A model generated the notes under the pieces. It worked only from the letters and a program-made list of their open reading frames with translations, did not search any database and was not told where the DNA came from. Position numbers and translations under genes: made by a program. DNA of 64,000 nt from Medicago truncatula (Eukaryota; Streptophyta; Magnoliopsida; Fabales; Fabaceae), in assembly GCF_003473485.1 (NCBI RefSeq), contig NC_053047.1:34706972-34770971 (forward strand), read 5' to 3'. Below, piece after piece: positions 1-12,840 of the stretch (positions are counted from its first letter, which is position 1; each line of letters starts with the position of its first letter).

Positions 1-940
1 CTTCCTTCTCTTTCCATCATCTTCTTCATGATCTTCATCATCAACAACACACCAACCCAGATTTTTTTTTCTTTTCATCATCTTCAACAAATATATAAAC
101 ATAATCAATTTCATAACTTAATCAATAACCAATTTTTTCATTCATAAACATCTCTTTCAATCTAAACATCACAATTTTTCAATCTCCCTAAAGCAAATCA
201 ACCAAAATCTTCATATCTATTTCCTTTTTTTTTTTTTTTTTTTTTTCCAGATTCAATAACAATGGGAAAATCAACCAAAATCTTCAAAACATCCACAACA
301 ACTACAACTAGCAGTTGAAAAAATCCAGCAATAAAAACCCAAAAATTAATTATCAAGAAAAGTGACTTTGGTGCTAAATCCAATTTGGTTAACTAGCACA
401 ACACCCAATTGAATCCAAGGTTGAAGAACAACACCAATTTTCAATTTTTTCTGAGGTAGATTGAGTGTTGTTGGTGTTTTTGAGATGATGAATTTGAGTT
501 TTTAAATGTTTTATATTTTAGGTTTGAATAGGAATGAAGGTGTTGAAGATCATTTGATTTTGTTTGGAGATTTGTCTTTTTTTCTTTGTTGTTGTTGCTG
601 CTTGTTGGGTTGTTGTTATTGTTTGCTCTTGTTGTTGGTGTTGTTCTTTTTTTCTTTTTCTTTTTCATGAAAGTGTTGTTAGTGGTGTTCTTATTTTCCG
701 GAAAATGGGGGAAGAAGATGAAGAATTTAAGTGGAGAAGATGAAGAAAATAAATTAAGTTTTTCAGCCAATGCCAAAATGACACGTGGATAGCAGTTAAC
801 GTTTTTTGATTAAAACTAATGGAAGGGACCAAAACATGTAACGGAGATAAAGATAAAGTATCAAAACAATCTTTTTATTTATTTAAGGGACTTGAGTGAT
901 ACCAAATAATAACTTAAGGGACGAAAAGACCAATTAAACC
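1..940. mobile_element. Right part of a Mutator-like non-autonomous element (left end outside window)
   Basis: Low-complexity C/T-rich and poly-T DNA runs into a terminal zone (about 790-940) containing repeated AAGGGAC-type blocks and ending ...CAATTAAACC. This style of end matches the complete fold-back element at 20007-21126. The bases after the end (TTAATTTTT, 941-949) would be the target duplication, but its partner lies outside the window. Open frames at 441-776 and 586-792 are low-complexity and are not treated as genes. Confidence 0.45.
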
Positions 941-1117
941 TTAATTTTTAAAAATTTAAATACTTCAATTTTCAATAGATTAAATACACAAATATTTAAA
1001 ACGTTATTATTTAAGATCATTAAAGAGTATAAGATACATTCATAGCATTTCTTTTTTAGATGAATTCAATTGTGTATGAACACCCGTTGATATTATCATG
1101 AACACCTGTGCATTATG

Positions 1118-1401
1118 ACCGAAGTTACAACCCTAAAATTTGAAGCCTAGTTTGAATTTTGTACATAGCATGATGATAATGTTTTGTTTTGTTTGTATTT
1201 TGTAACAGAAATTATTTATATTCTTATCAAGCATCTTATTTTATAACCGAAGTTACACCCTAGTAAAATTTGAAGCCTAGTTTTTTTGAAAGAAATTTTT
1301 TAAGTCTAGTTTAAATTTTGTACATAGCATGATGATAATGTTTTTGTTTTGTTTGTATTTTATAACCGAAATTATTTATATTATTGTCAAAGCATCTTAT
1401 T
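1118..1401. repeat. Two-copy tandem duplication
   Basis: A block starting TGACCGAAGTTACA and containing TTTGTACATAGCATGATGAT is present at about 1118-1238 and again, with a short insertion, at about 1241-1401. The copies differ by small indels. No coding signal is seen. Confidence 0.7.
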
Positions 1402-2687
1402 CTTAGGATCAATACCTTATCCACATTTTTTTAATATTTTTTTGAAACAATTAATGAATTTTTTTTTGTTGGAAATTTGACAATGAATATAGTATTTGGA
1501 TAGAATATACACACATAAGATTCCCTCAAACTGAATTTCATCGGCATAAAACAAATAAAATAATTTGATCAAATTGAGAGAGAATCATGATTTGATTCAC
1601 GCCATTAATAGGGATGAGTTTGGTCACTGAAATAATTGGGAAAAGACATCATCATGATTATTGAATTGTGAATAATTTGTTTTGAATTAATTAATTAGCA
1701 TAGGTCAAAAACAAAGTAATTAATTAGCAGCAAATTAGGCCATATAGGCATCTAGCTATAATACTACTTTTGTATGAGAAAGACAATGTGGTCTAATCAT
1801 ACAGAATATCACAAAGAATGAAACAGCTTGGCATAATCTAGCTTCCTAATCTATAACAGCCCATTATCTAATCAAGTGGATAATATCACTATTATGAAAG
1901 TGACATAAGATTACAAACAAACAAAATATACAAGTATTATATAATGTTGTATTATTATTATTATATTATTATGGTATAAATCATACTGCCGTCAACTAGA
2001 ATATCTCAATGTCCTTATATATAATCGGGCCCCAAGAATTCAAATTTCTATACCAGGACAAAGATAAATTCTCACTGCAGCAGTGAATATTCATCTACGG
2101 AAAAGACAACTAGACCCTAACTGGGTCGTTCCAACGAATCCAGAGGCTCAACTCTATAAATGAAAAGAGATCTGTAATAAAATAAAAACGTAATTTTTCT
2201 TTTTAAAGAACAATATTCTTTTCAAATTTTTTAAAAGATAAATACACCCACCTACATGAAAATCACTATCGTATACATGAGAAATCTCAAACAACCCTCA
2301 CAAAAAAACATCCACCTAACAGCAAAAGTAAGAAGGCTCAATTCTAATAAGCCTAAAACTAGACAACAGAAGAGAAAAGTGGAAAAAGAAGAGAATATTC
2401 AAGTGAAAACGTTGAGAATCTGTGTGATCTATTGAATATGTGTTGAGAATTTGTGGTTGCCTGATCGGAAATCGAATTGGGAAAGCAGAAAAGGAAAGGG
2501 CGGTGAAGTGATGGTGATGGAACGCGATAATGCGTGATATCAGAATTCAGAGAGAAAGAGAATAAGAATCTTTTTTAGTGGGGTAGTACTTAACAGTACT
2601 ACTGAACTATAAATTTATTATGAGACCCATACCTTGAAGAGGCTCAGCTCCATTGAGCTTTTTGCACCCAAAGTCCGGCCCTGTACA

Positions 2688-2689
<2 letters not shown>
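1402..2689. other. Non-coding intergenic DNA, possible hAT-like terminus near 2660-2685
   Basis: No credible coding region. The right part ends in AAAGTCCGGCCCTG, whose complement CAGGGCCGGAC resembles hAT-type terminal repeats. A convincing partner end and 8-bp target duplication were not found (a weak GGGCC motif lies at about 2028), so this is only a suggestion. Confidence 0.25.

Positions 2690-2731
<42 letters not shown>
2690..2731. repeat. (AT)n microsatellite
   Basis: Uninterrupted AT dinucleotide run of about 20 units. Confidence 0.95.
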
Positions 2732-2735
<4 letters not shown>

Positions 2736-3600
2736 TGTGAGTATTCAACTAATACTTCTCAACAATGATATTATTTTTTTTCCAAATAACTATGCCATCA
2801 TGGATTCTGAATTCTTTAACTCCTCTAACAAGTGTTAAATACATATAAAGACTTTCGAGAGCTAATAAGTTAAAAGCATAATAAAAACTGAAAGTAGAAA
2901 AATATAGATAATACACAAGTAAAATAAGTGATCAACTGATTCAGTGTCTAAAACGAGGTCATTCTATTGAGTATAAAGGATGCAAGTCTTACACCATATG
3001 GACAATGTCATTTTTAGCATTTGATTAATAATTATTATTAAGTTAAATACGAAGAGACTTGTTAATCTAATGGTGATAAATAAATTTATGCATGGCATAA
3101 AACCAATTAACTTGTGCATGTTTTTTTTTAATCTTAGTAATAGTTCATTTCATTAATAGTAATAGTTCGAATACATGTGGATGTAATATCAGTGGGACTT
3201 ATAAACAAACAAACTCACATAGAGAATAAAGGAGAGACTTTCTTTGAATACATTATTTTTATTGCCGAAGACTTGATGATCCAATATGGTACAAGCATAT
3301 GCCAATTATTCTAAATAGTTCTTGATTTAACTTCTAACAAGATGCATTAGTGAAAATATGAAAACTAGCTAAAATATGGATTTCCTTTGATATGAGTAAC
3401 CATTGATTTATCTGCTAGTAAATTCAACACAAAAATTTATAATGAAAGAACTATAAACACGCTTACAATCTTGCATGATGACACCAAATTCACGTTATTC
3501 AATCCCTAGTTCTTGAGTCACATAATGAAATTTAAATGTAGCAGTTATAGGGAAATGTTCAGAGCATGGAAACCAATTGTTTAAGAAATTGACCTATAAA
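2732..3600. other. Non-coding intergenic DNA
   Basis: A/T-rich sequence with stops in all frames. I see no recognisable gene or transposon end. Confidence 0.4.
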
Positions 3601-3610
3601 GATTAAAAAT

Positions 3611-3744
3611 AAATACACGATATAATAATATAATTTAATTTGTTATCAGATCCATATCAAATAAAATATATACCTATGTAAATTTAGTACATCTAAATAC
3701 ACGATATAATAATATAATTTAATTTGTTATCAGATGCATATCAA
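3611..3744 (+). repeat. 50-bp direct repeat
   Basis: A near-identical stretch beginning AAATACACGATATAATAATA occurs at 3611-3660 and 3695-3744, separated by 34 bp. It lies just upstream of a LINE relic and may mark a local slippage or template-switch event (inference). Confidence 0.8.
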
Positions 3745-3814
3745 TTACATGATGAATTTGTGGAGGGTACTTCAAGGTATGCTATTTTCAGTGTAGGACA
3801 TTGATCAACAAATA

Positions 3815-4430
3815 TGCAGAAAATTGTGGAAAAAAGAAGTATCCCAAAACACGTGTATTTTGCAATTGGAAGATACTACATGAAAAAACTACCGATAAAA
3901 AATGATCTTTTAAAAAAGGAATCAGTGGGATCCATTGTGTATTGTTTATGGGCAAAATAACGAGATAATTTCTTATCTTTTATGAAGTGTCATTGATCAA
4001 AGCATCTATGATTTGTTTTCTCTTTTGTTGTGATATTTAATTAACATGATTACATGTATGCACCTTTTCGAGAGTGGTTGGAACGAAATATTATTGATGC
4101 AAATGTGGATATTATGGTCCATGTATTGGTCTTGTGTTATGAAATATGGCGTGTTTGAAATAAAAAATATGTTTGGAGGGAACTGGCGTTAATATGGATG
4201 CCACTATTCAAAAGGCACAAAGATCTATTATTAATTTAAGAGTGTTATTACTGTGTTTTTGAAGACGCTAAGTGGAGGTCCATATTTTCTCATATAAGAT
4301 GTTCACTGGACACTTTCTTTTAGTGGTTTTTATATGCTCAATGTTGATGCAACTGGCCCAATAGACGGGGGAGTGAACAACCTTTCGCATATGTCAGATC
4401 TATTACTAGGGATTGCATTAGTTTTAACTT
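3815..4430 (+). pseudogene. LINE relic: reverse-transcriptase zinc-binding region plus RNase H-like start
   Basis: Around 3820-3915 one frame reads as a degraded zf-RVT region (IPKHVYFAIGRYYMKKL then PIKNDLL), the same segment that reads WHKDVPLKVVLFAWRLL in the better LINE at 16.4-18.4 kb. Around 4120-4170 an EIW-like linker is visible. Near 4340-4375 a fragment reads NVDATGPIDGG, like the start of the RVT_3/RNase H domain of plant LINE-derived proteins. Frames shift repeatedly and stops are frequent, so it is dead. The conserved spacing of zf-RVT then RNase H is the main support. Confidence 0.6.
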
Positions 4431-4889
4431 TTAATGTTTGTTTTCATAGTTAAGTTTTTTGCAGCTAAATATGATTTTCATAATCTGAATTACATACTGA
4501 TGGAAGAGACTCAACCTTATGTTTATTTAGTTTTAACTTTTGTTGATGAAATTTCAATTTCAAACACAACACGGTTTTTTTTTTTTAACAAAAAACGCAA
4601 CACATATTTTCAGAAGTGTATTTTCGAAACATACATAATATGTACTTTTTTAGATGTTTGCATTTAAAGTTAGGATGAAGTAAAGAAAGTTTCATCCCCA
4701 AATTTTTTACTCATCCCCATTACGTACAATGAGTGTTTATTGAGGTTGCTCTATCAAGTAAGGAAAGTTTATCATCCAAAACTTTTCCATCAATTAAGCT
4801 CGTAAAGCTTACATGCACTTCTATTTGTCTTTATTTGACTTTACAGTTCTAAACATAAACTTATACTTCAAGTTATTATAATTATAGGA

Positions 4890-5067
4890 AAATACTAATT
4901 AGTGTTCTTAAGGCATTAGTTAAGAAGATTAATATAGTAATTTTGCATTGAAAATTGGTGAAAAGTGGAATGTTTAACTATATGAAAGTAAAAAAATTGT
5001 TGTTTTTAATGAAATTTTTTTATTTTTGACATCCTTAACTAATGTCATGATGGCACTAGTTAGCATG
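4890..5067. mobile_element. Short MITE (family shared with 19792-19965)
   Basis: Inverted ends AATACTAATTAGTG and CACTAGTTAGCAT enclose about 180 bp of A/T-rich DNA. A related copy with the same ends and a matching GTTGTTTTTAATG interior lies at 19792-19965, which supports a mobile family. The superfamily is not assigned. Confidence 0.6.
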
Positions 5068-5115
5068 ACACATAATTAAATCAAATTGTGAATAGTCAAT
5101 TATGTTAAAGTTGTT

Positions 5116-5408
5116 TGTAGTTTGTTGTTAGTTCCACGTTGTTTATGTTTCCGGCTTGTAGAGTGTATAAATATGTTTGACTACTCTCATCCTTTAACTT
5201 AGCTTTTAGGATGAGATTCAAACTCATTTAACATGGTATCAAAGCTGAGTTAAGGATTACAATGTGAAACTGGACTCAGGCTCACGGTATGCTAGTTTGT
5301 TGTTAGTCTCACATTGCTTAGATTCTCGAGTTGTTGAGTGTATAAATATGTTTGAGTACTCACATCTATTGAATCAGCTTTTGGGATACAATTTAAGCCA
5401 ATTTAACA
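5116..5408 (+). mobile_element. Miniature LTR retrotransposon (TRIM/SMART-like)
   Basis: Two similar TG...CA direct repeats of about 118 bp (5116-5233 and 5290-5408; both contain GTTTGTTGTTAG, GAGTGTATAAATATGTTTGA and end TTTAACA) flank only 56 bp. Directly after the first repeat lies TGGTATCAAAGCTGAG (5234-5249), a near match to the initiator-Met tRNA primer-binding site of plant copia-like elements. There is no coding capacity. Size and layout match terminal-repeat retrotransposons in miniature. I found no clear target duplication, so exact ends may be off by a few bases. Confidence 0.75.
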
Positions 5409-5411
5409 AAT

Positions 5412-5540
5412 ACGTCTAACTCAATTGACAAAAATATTATAACTATTAAATTGGACCTGATCGCTGAGGTTCAAATTCTAATATGTGTGAGTTTATAGTA
5501 ACTTTATCATTTCGTCTATCTATAAAAAAATTCTAATCGA
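5412..5540 (+). repeat. SINE-like unit
   Basis: An A-box-like ACTCAATTGACA and B-box-like GAGGTTCAAATTC about 50 bp apart, followed by a TCTATCTATAAAAAAA tail, suggest a tRNA-derived SINE. It abuts the end of the miniature LTR element. Confidence 0.4.
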
Positions 5541-6034
5541 AAATAATGATGGACCTATATAAATTGCATGTAGGGAAAAGCAATTTGACTTTGTGTTACG
5601 ACTTCACCATTTCATCTAGTATAATTACATATTTTGTAATGAAGATTTTATTATTGATTAATACTTTTGACCTTGATTGGAAAAAATAAATAAAAGGTAG
5701 ACAAACACGATAGAATTTCATATTAAACATTTTGATTACATGCATCATTATTTTCTTTTAGGTGATCTATCAAGTTTTGACCCGTCATTATCACCGTGGT
5801 TGAATGAATGATAATAATAGCCTCAAAATGAATAGGTAGAAATAAGGGTAAGGGTGGGGTTCACAATGAATTTGAGCGGGGTGAAATCTTTTTCATCAAT
5901 GTCTTATCTATGTAGTTACTTTTTTTTTTTAAGGTTATACTATGCAGTTACCGTAAATTATAGAATTTCAATGTACTATTGTGAACGAAAACATTGTTAA
6001 GATTATTATATTCACTAGATAAAAGTGTTTAGAT

Positions 6035-6688
6035 AAATGATATTTATACCTTTTTCTCTCTCTTTTCTCTTTCTCAAACCCTAATCGTTATCTATACAAA
6101 AGGTGATTTATGGTCAATTTTGAGCCAAAATCATCCCTTTAAATTATTTTTCGTTTTCATTTGAATAAAAGATTTTCATCTATTTTTAATTTTATTTCCT
6201 TTGTTTTTGTGATTTCGTCGTCTCTACACGACTCTATTTGTTTGGTTTTTCGTCTTTGTGCGGTGTATTTTTTGTTTTACGTCTTAGTGCGATGTTTATT
6301 TGATTTAATTGAACGATTATCTTTGAGCAAATGTAGATTCAATCAATGATTTTGTCGTCATCAATGTTGCAGATCCGGAGACACGAGTATTCAAGAGACT
6401 TGAATATGTATTTATAGGCATAGATACTATGTTATTTTATGCTATTAACTTGGATGTTTTTACTTTGTTCACATATTCATCATTTTTCTTTTATTGATTT
6501 TGAATTTGTATTATATCGATTTAGTCTATCAGTTTGAATAAATGAATATTATTTATTTTCGTAAAAAAAAAAAGATATTTATACAATAATTTTGGGACAA
6601 ATTTTTGGAAAACTTTTCTTCCATATTATATTGGGGGAGAGAGGGGGAGATAGAGAGTTATTCTAAGATGATCATATAAATATCATTT
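6035..6688. mobile_element. Non-autonomous element with GATATTTATA-type inverted ends
   Basis: AAATGATATTTATA at 6035-6048 is mirrored by TATAAATATCATTT at 6675-6688. The interior has no gene; the 62-codon open frame at 6161-6349 is hydrophobic low-complexity. The ends resemble the shorter MITEs at about 14951, 15811 and 47231, so they may be one loose family. Confidence 0.5.
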
Positions 6689-6988
6689 CTTAAATGTTAA
6701 ATTTGATACTTAAGCTATAATAATCTTCTATCTATCAATGTAGACTAATTTTTTCGGTTTAGTTCTTCTCGCTTCTCAAAATGGACAATTTTTGGGTTAA
6801 TTTCTAACAATGTGGTTGAATGTTAGGCCCCATAAAAGTCTACCTATAAGTTGAATTAAAATAACTACTCTATATGGTACTTTAACCACGAGATTCTTTC
6901 ACTTAATAAATTGGTCTTTTAGATTGTCTTTGCTCATGTGATTAAGCTGCAATCAATAATTAAACAAATTAAATGTATTTTAGCATTT

Positions 6989-7560
6989 GATCATACCTTG
7001 AAAAACGACGACAACATTGAGGATGACAACAACAGTAGGGTGGGAATCCGAGCTGAAGCTTGATCGCTAGACAGGAAAACGTCTAATCTAACATGTCTAC
7101 TCAATAATTATGATTGAGACCTCCTTGAACCGACCAACTCACAGAGAGACCGAGGAGAACGGCCCGGCGGAAAAACCGGATCTGAAATGCGACCTGGATC
7201 TAATGGATCCTACCCGAGAGGGTTTTAGAGAGTTTCAGTGAACAAAAAAAACACCGTTGTAACCATCGACAACGACGACAACCATAAAATCAATCAACAT
7301 ATGACGAGATCTTGTGCGAAATCAACCGTTATGGAACCACCAAACAACAAGGAACCCAAATCGAAGCTTTGTAACAGAGTCTCAATTCTCAATCCACCAG
7401 AGACCATCGACCAGACCAACAGTGAAACTTCTGGAAGATTCAAGAAAGAAGGTGATGCAAAAGGCTACTGCCAACCATCACACCACCCACGACCGTCGCT
7501 ACATTGAAGGATGAGGAGGGTAGGGAGGGGGCGGTGCTAAAGTTGAAGATATCCTCAAAA
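6989..7560. other. Unrecognised GC-richer patch with open frames
   Basis: This stretch is clearly richer in G/C than its surroundings and carries overlapping open frames on both strands (about 7238-7507 plus, 7440-7646 minus). I recognise no domain. On the minus strand the patch ends at TTTTCAAG followed by GTATGATC, which could be a 5' splice site. It may therefore be a captured gene fragment or a LINE 5' region (inference). Confidence 0.3.
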
Positions 7561-10500
7561 TATTTACCTCTTATGCCACACATTGTTAGTACAATAATTT
7601 TTTCTAAGTGTCTAATTCTTTGAGGAATGAAGCAATTGTAATTCATTGTTTAGTTGGGAGTTAAATAAAAGTTTATCATTGATTTTCACATATTAATTGG
7701 GGTTAAGTAAAAGCTGACCAATGATTTGTTTCCGACAAGATATAAATTCAAGTTCTCCTTAATGTTTGAATTTTAATTGAAGCTATTAACCACTTAAGTT
7801 TAATCATTTCATTTGTTAGCACATACTTTAATCTTAAATTGTCTTTGTCTCAATAAGGGGGGGTGGGCCGATGGGGCACTAATAGTTATTTTCCATTATT
7901 TATAATAACTCCGCTGTGTGTATTATATCATTGTTTCTTGTTGTAAGGATGTCCTGATTTGAAGCCACTTGTCTTCTCATGTTTCCAATTTGATAATAAT
8001 CACAAAGTGCCCATTGCTATCTCTATTTTTTGTTTTATTTTCTTGTTTGTAATAAATGGACAAATGTATGACACTTCTCTGAAATCCATATAATGATCTT
8101 GGATGTTCTAATCACTCATGCACAAGACAAACATATGTTGTTGATCATAGTATCATCAATAACATGACAAGTTTGTGAAAGGAGGCGTGAGATGTTGGGT
8201 ACACAAACATTTAGTTGTTGTCTATGTCCCAATAATCATGAATGCATGCCTACTAGTAACTGTGGCTGATATATATGTGCATTTTCATTGTATTTATAAT
8301 TTTTGTTTTAAAGATTTTTGATTAATTTTTTATGGATAATTAAACTTTTTGATTGAAACTATAAAATTGATTTAATCAATCAATTTGATGGATGCAACTT
8401 ATTGATTTTCACTACTTAATTAGAAGGTTTTAATTTAAATCATGAAACTATAATTAGGTGAGCATATAAGATAATGGTAGTTCTCTTTTCAAGGAAGTAT
8501 TCCATGACGGGGTCCAGAGAATCTTAATTGGTTAAATATCTGCCTCAATCACAGACAAAAAATAAAGTCATAAAAACCACATAATTGTTTTTGAGTGAAC
8601 ACTCGTTTTTTTTTTCTTCAAGTAAATGAAGTGCAGAAAGATATGTAACACCCTAAGTAGATTTAAATGGTGAAATATAAGTTGGTTCATTAGAGAAAAA
8701 TGGTGAAATATAAGTTGGTTCTTGGAAAAACTTTAAAAATAAATCTTAACAATTTAGTTTAACTGTGAGACATATTGGTTTTTTTTAATGATCGTATCAT
8801 TTTAAAAGAAATAATTAATTTAATGCCTATAATTAAAATGGAAGAATTAATCTCTTTTATTTAACTGAAAAAACTAAAAAGAGACTAATTCATTCATTTT
8901 ATGAAAACTAGGAAATCGGTCTTTTGAATTAAAAAGAAGAAAAATGAGTGATTAATCTAAAAGGATAATATTTAGAGATTTTTTTCCTTTAATTATTGTT
9001 AAGGACTACATTGTCCTTTTTGAATTATTGACAAGGATCTGTTGCAAATTATTTTAATCAAAAACTAAAGTTGATTTTATTTTTCTCAAAGATCATATTG
9101 GATTTGAAAGTTTTCTTAAGAATTTAAATAGAGTTTTCATTTAAAGTAATTAAATATATGAAAAAATATAAAAATATTTTAAATTAAAGTAACATTAAAC
9201 ATAACTTTTAAAATATGTAAAATCTTTTAAGATCTTGAAAGATTAGGCCTTAGACAATTGTCTCACACTTACCTAAAGACTCTCACGACCCACATAGGAA
9301 ATAGCATTATACTATAAATTATTATATGAACCAATTGGTGCCAGCCAACATTGGTGAGGGCCAGTTTTTAAGTACACATTGATGATAATAACTACACATA
9401 CACACAAAGGGGGATGCAATTAGATAAGCATAGGAATAATTTCTCACCCTTAATGGAGATATGTTAAATAGAAAGAGACATATATGCATATCAATAGAAT
9501 TCTAGTGAATTCCTTGGAAATATTAATTTGTCATTTATGTTAACAAAAAGTTGGTTCTACTTGGATTTTTCCTACTATGGGGTTTTGGTCTACTTGGTTC
9601 CTTTATGCCCTTACATTAATCTATGACCCATCTCAATTACCTTTAGTTTTATATTTTCCTCTATCTTTCACTATCTATGTCTCTATAATACATACCGGTA
9701 CACCCAACTACGGGACATCTTGAGTTTCATACATTTATTCTCTCAACGAGGAAAAATAAATAAGATTTTTTGTTGACAATATAATATATATATATATGAA
9801 AAAAGTAAATAAGATCTTGAATGAGAGTTTTGAAGAATAGCATTATCTAGTAGGACAGATAAGTGTGGGTTGATTTAACTCTCTTTTTCCTTTTTGATTT
9901 TTTGATTTTAATGAAAAAATTGTCTTCTTTTTCATCATTTTTTCTCTTTATCTTTTTGGTTGTAATGTGTAGTATCTTTTGTGGGAAGATGACCTTTTAG
10001 TCTCCATGTGCCTCTCTATCACCTTCAACCATGATGGTGGTTGGATCATCTCACATGAAAGACAAAAGCCCTAAAAGTATGGGGTTATGATCACCCATGG
10101 ATTCATCAAAAAACAAATAAGGGTCAATTTACATGAATCATGACATGGCAAACCAAGTGCATGGAGTTTCCATGCTTTCATGGGGTATGAAAGTATTTTG
10201 AGAATGTAAAACAAACAAAAAGTAACCAAAAAGAAGTTATAAGTGGTAACATGTCACACACAATGGAAAGAATAAAGATAACGAAGGTGTTATTTACAAC
10301 ACAAAAGCTTCTATATGAATTGACATATGCTTTGCAAGGAAGGATCTAAAGGTTCCATAAATTTATTGTGCTATATAGTTACTATTTTTTATTTAAAAAA
10401 ATATAAGTTTTCACTTGTTTGTTTTAGATTTTTGTCAAGGATAATAATCTCAAGAAAAAATATTTTTAAAATGGTTTCGATTGAGAAAATGTTATGATTA

Positions 10501-11176
10501 GATTCTCTAAAAAAAATCATTTTGATGACTAGTTATTATTAAAAAATAAATTAGTTTTTATTACTCCATAACAAATGGGTACATGGTGTGTAAATATTTT
10601 TAGGGGTTGATTGATTTTTGTACAAATCTTGATATGGTAAAGTTTTCTAATGTATGAAGCAAAAGTTTAGCCAACAAACCCTAATCATCAATTTTGGTGT
10701 TGAGGGCCCTCCTTAATATTTAGGCATCTCTTTTTTTGATCCACAATACCCTCCCTAAGAATTTTCTAAATTGCAAGTTGAATAGTGATAACTCATGAAA
10801 CAAACCATGTGAGTGGGGGATACCTATCTTTAAATCCAAAAAGAGAGTTTGCTTGTGCTATAGTCCAAAAGTCAAAGCATCAAATCTAAAAGATCAAAAA
10901 AAGTTACATACTTTTATAAAAGAAAACAATGTTCAAATTATGCATTGCAGCCTTTGTTTTTGCGTATACTAAAATAAATAAGATGAAACTCCCCTTTCAT
11001 GGACAAGACTATCTTTGGAGATAAATACGCATCAAACTATCATCATTTCGTTATTCTTCTGCTGCGTCATGTCTAGGGTATTATTAAATTAGTATATAAA
11101 TAATTAACCTCTCAAAATACATACATACACATACATACATACATATATGTGTATGTATATATATATGTATGTGTGT
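7561..11176. other. Long gene-free intergenic stretch
   Basis: No coding region or clear transposon core. A 37-bp tandem pair containing GGTGAAATATAAGTTGGTTC lies at about 8668-8725. About 9.3-10.9 kb lacks obvious transposon signatures and looks like low-copy DNA. Short alternating TA/CATA tracts lie at about 9780-9797 and 11120-11175. Confidence 0.4.
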
Positions 11177-11265
11177 TCTCGTGAGTTTAACTCAGTTGGT
11201 TTGGACAAGACATAATATATATAAGGTTCGAGGTTCAAACTACGGCCACCACAAAAAAAATGTAT
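11177..11265 (+). repeat. tRNA-derived SINE-like unit
   Basis: GTTTAACTCAGTTGG (A-box-like) and GGTTCGAGGTTCAAAC (B-box-like) lie about 45 bp apart. A similar unit occurs at 15461-15535. The gap and flanks do not form a tRNA cloverleaf, so I call it a SINE relic and not a tRNA gene. Confidence 0.5.
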
Positions 11266-12729
11266 GTATGTATATTTTTTTTTTTTGAGGGAATGTATGT
11301 ATATATTGAGAATGAAAATGCCGAATGATCATGTTTGAATATCCGCATTTTATTTTTCTGCAAATGAATAAATGTGTGTTTTGGTTTGAATAATAAGTTT
11401 AGAAAGGTTATAGTAAGAGAAAAATGTTATTTAATGAATTGCATATATTGCACTATATGTGTATGTACATTAATGCAATTTTATATTTTTTGTGATATGT
11501 TTATACAGTTCAATATTTTAGATGAAAAGAGATTCCAAATCGAATAAAGAGAAAAAAAATCAACTTAACCAGAAGAGGATGGATTTTAATTTAATCCACT
11601 CATTCTCTAAATAATTTTTAGGAGGATGATTAATATTTAGTTGGAAAAATATAAAAAAATTCACACATAGCTAAAAATAAGGTCAATCACCCGTCTCTAA
11701 GACTTTGTTTGCGAGTTTGAAAGGGAAGAGAGGGAAGAGTTTGGAAAAAAAAGGAAAGAGTATGTGAAAGAAATAGAAGATATTGGAAGGAGTATGCTGA
11801 AAAGTATGGCAAATCTGATCCATGATGAAAATTTGGATATTCGAGAGTTGTTTCATGATGATTTGAGAGTTTTTTTAATGTTATAAAATAAGTGTATGCT
11901 GTACAAATTAATGGGTTTATGTCAAAAATTCCAATATAGTGACAAATAATACATAATAGTCTGAGCTAAATAAAAGAAAAAGGGAGTGATTTTCTTCATC
12001 ACCACACTTTTAAAAAAAATAAAATCATGCATTGTTTTAGAAGTGTACTTAGAAAAAATATTTTGTTTGAAAATATCTTTGGGACGACACACAAAATTCA
12101 CTTTTTTTTTCTTTCAAATGTGCAAATCTCAAGTGATGTAGGGTGTGAAAAGTTTATTCCTAAATGAATACTAAAAGAAACTACCAAAAATTATTTGTGA
12201 ACAAGAAGCCCAACAGACAAATATTCAAGTTAAAGAGTTAAACAAAATTACATGGAAATTGCTTTCTAGCACCGAAAAGTTGCTCATAAGCATCTTGAAT
12301 TTTTTAAAATACACCCAACCGTAGTTAACTACACAAATCATGATTGACCATTGGATTTAACCATTTCAAGGCACTTACCGACAAATATGATTTTTGCATT
12401 AAACGATATAGTTAACGCTTGTTCAGCAACGAACAATAGTTAACCATCATTGAAGTTTTTTTTTTTTTTTTTTTATATTTAAATTCAAGGTGCTTGTGAT
12501 CAATATGTTAGGTGCATAAAGAGAAATTTCCAAATTATATATAACTAAGCATATTTTTATGTTTGATAAAGAAAAAGATTTAGATTGTTCTAGTGTGTAT
12601 TATTCCTAGTTTGACTATGGTTGACTACAATATTTATTCAAAAATTACTACAACCAAAAGATAAAAGTCTTTATAAGTAAGAAGAAAATGTGATTTAATG
12701 AATTCCATATATAAACTATATTGTAAGTG
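11266..12729. other. Non-coding intergenic DNA
   Basis: A/T-rich sequence with several poly-A/T runs. No gene or element seen. Confidence 0.4.
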
Positions 12730-12840
12730 AACCCATTTGGGTTAGCTTGGTGATATTGACTTAAATTTTGGAAGTGTGCTCTTCTTCAAGGTCTCAGATT
12801 TAAATCAATTTAGCTTCTTACACCATATATTGTTGTAAGT
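12730..12840 (+). repeat. SINE-like unit (family shared with 52056-52162)
   Basis: GGTTAGCTTGGTGATATTGA then GGAAGTGTGCTCTTCTTCAA, GGTCTCAGATT and a variable tail. The copy at 52056-52162 shares the order 'GAGTGTGCTCCTCCTCGAGG, TCTCAGATTCAATTCT' and ends in poly-A, as expected of a SINE. Confidence 0.55.

Noticed and set aside
441-792. Open frames on both strands (111 and 68 codons)
   Set aside because: Poly-Lys/Asn and poly-Leu/Val low complexity from A/T and GTT runs inside a transposon end. Not protein-like.
7238-7514. Two overlapping plus-strand open frames as genes
   Set aside because: No domain, no supporting splice or promoter signals, and an overlapping minus frame of similar length. 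Kept only as an unrecognised patch.
11177-11265. tRNA gene
   Set aside because: A- and B-box-like sequences are present, but no acceptor stem or anticodon arm can be drawn. Similar units recur (15461, 30840, 50268), as for SINEs.
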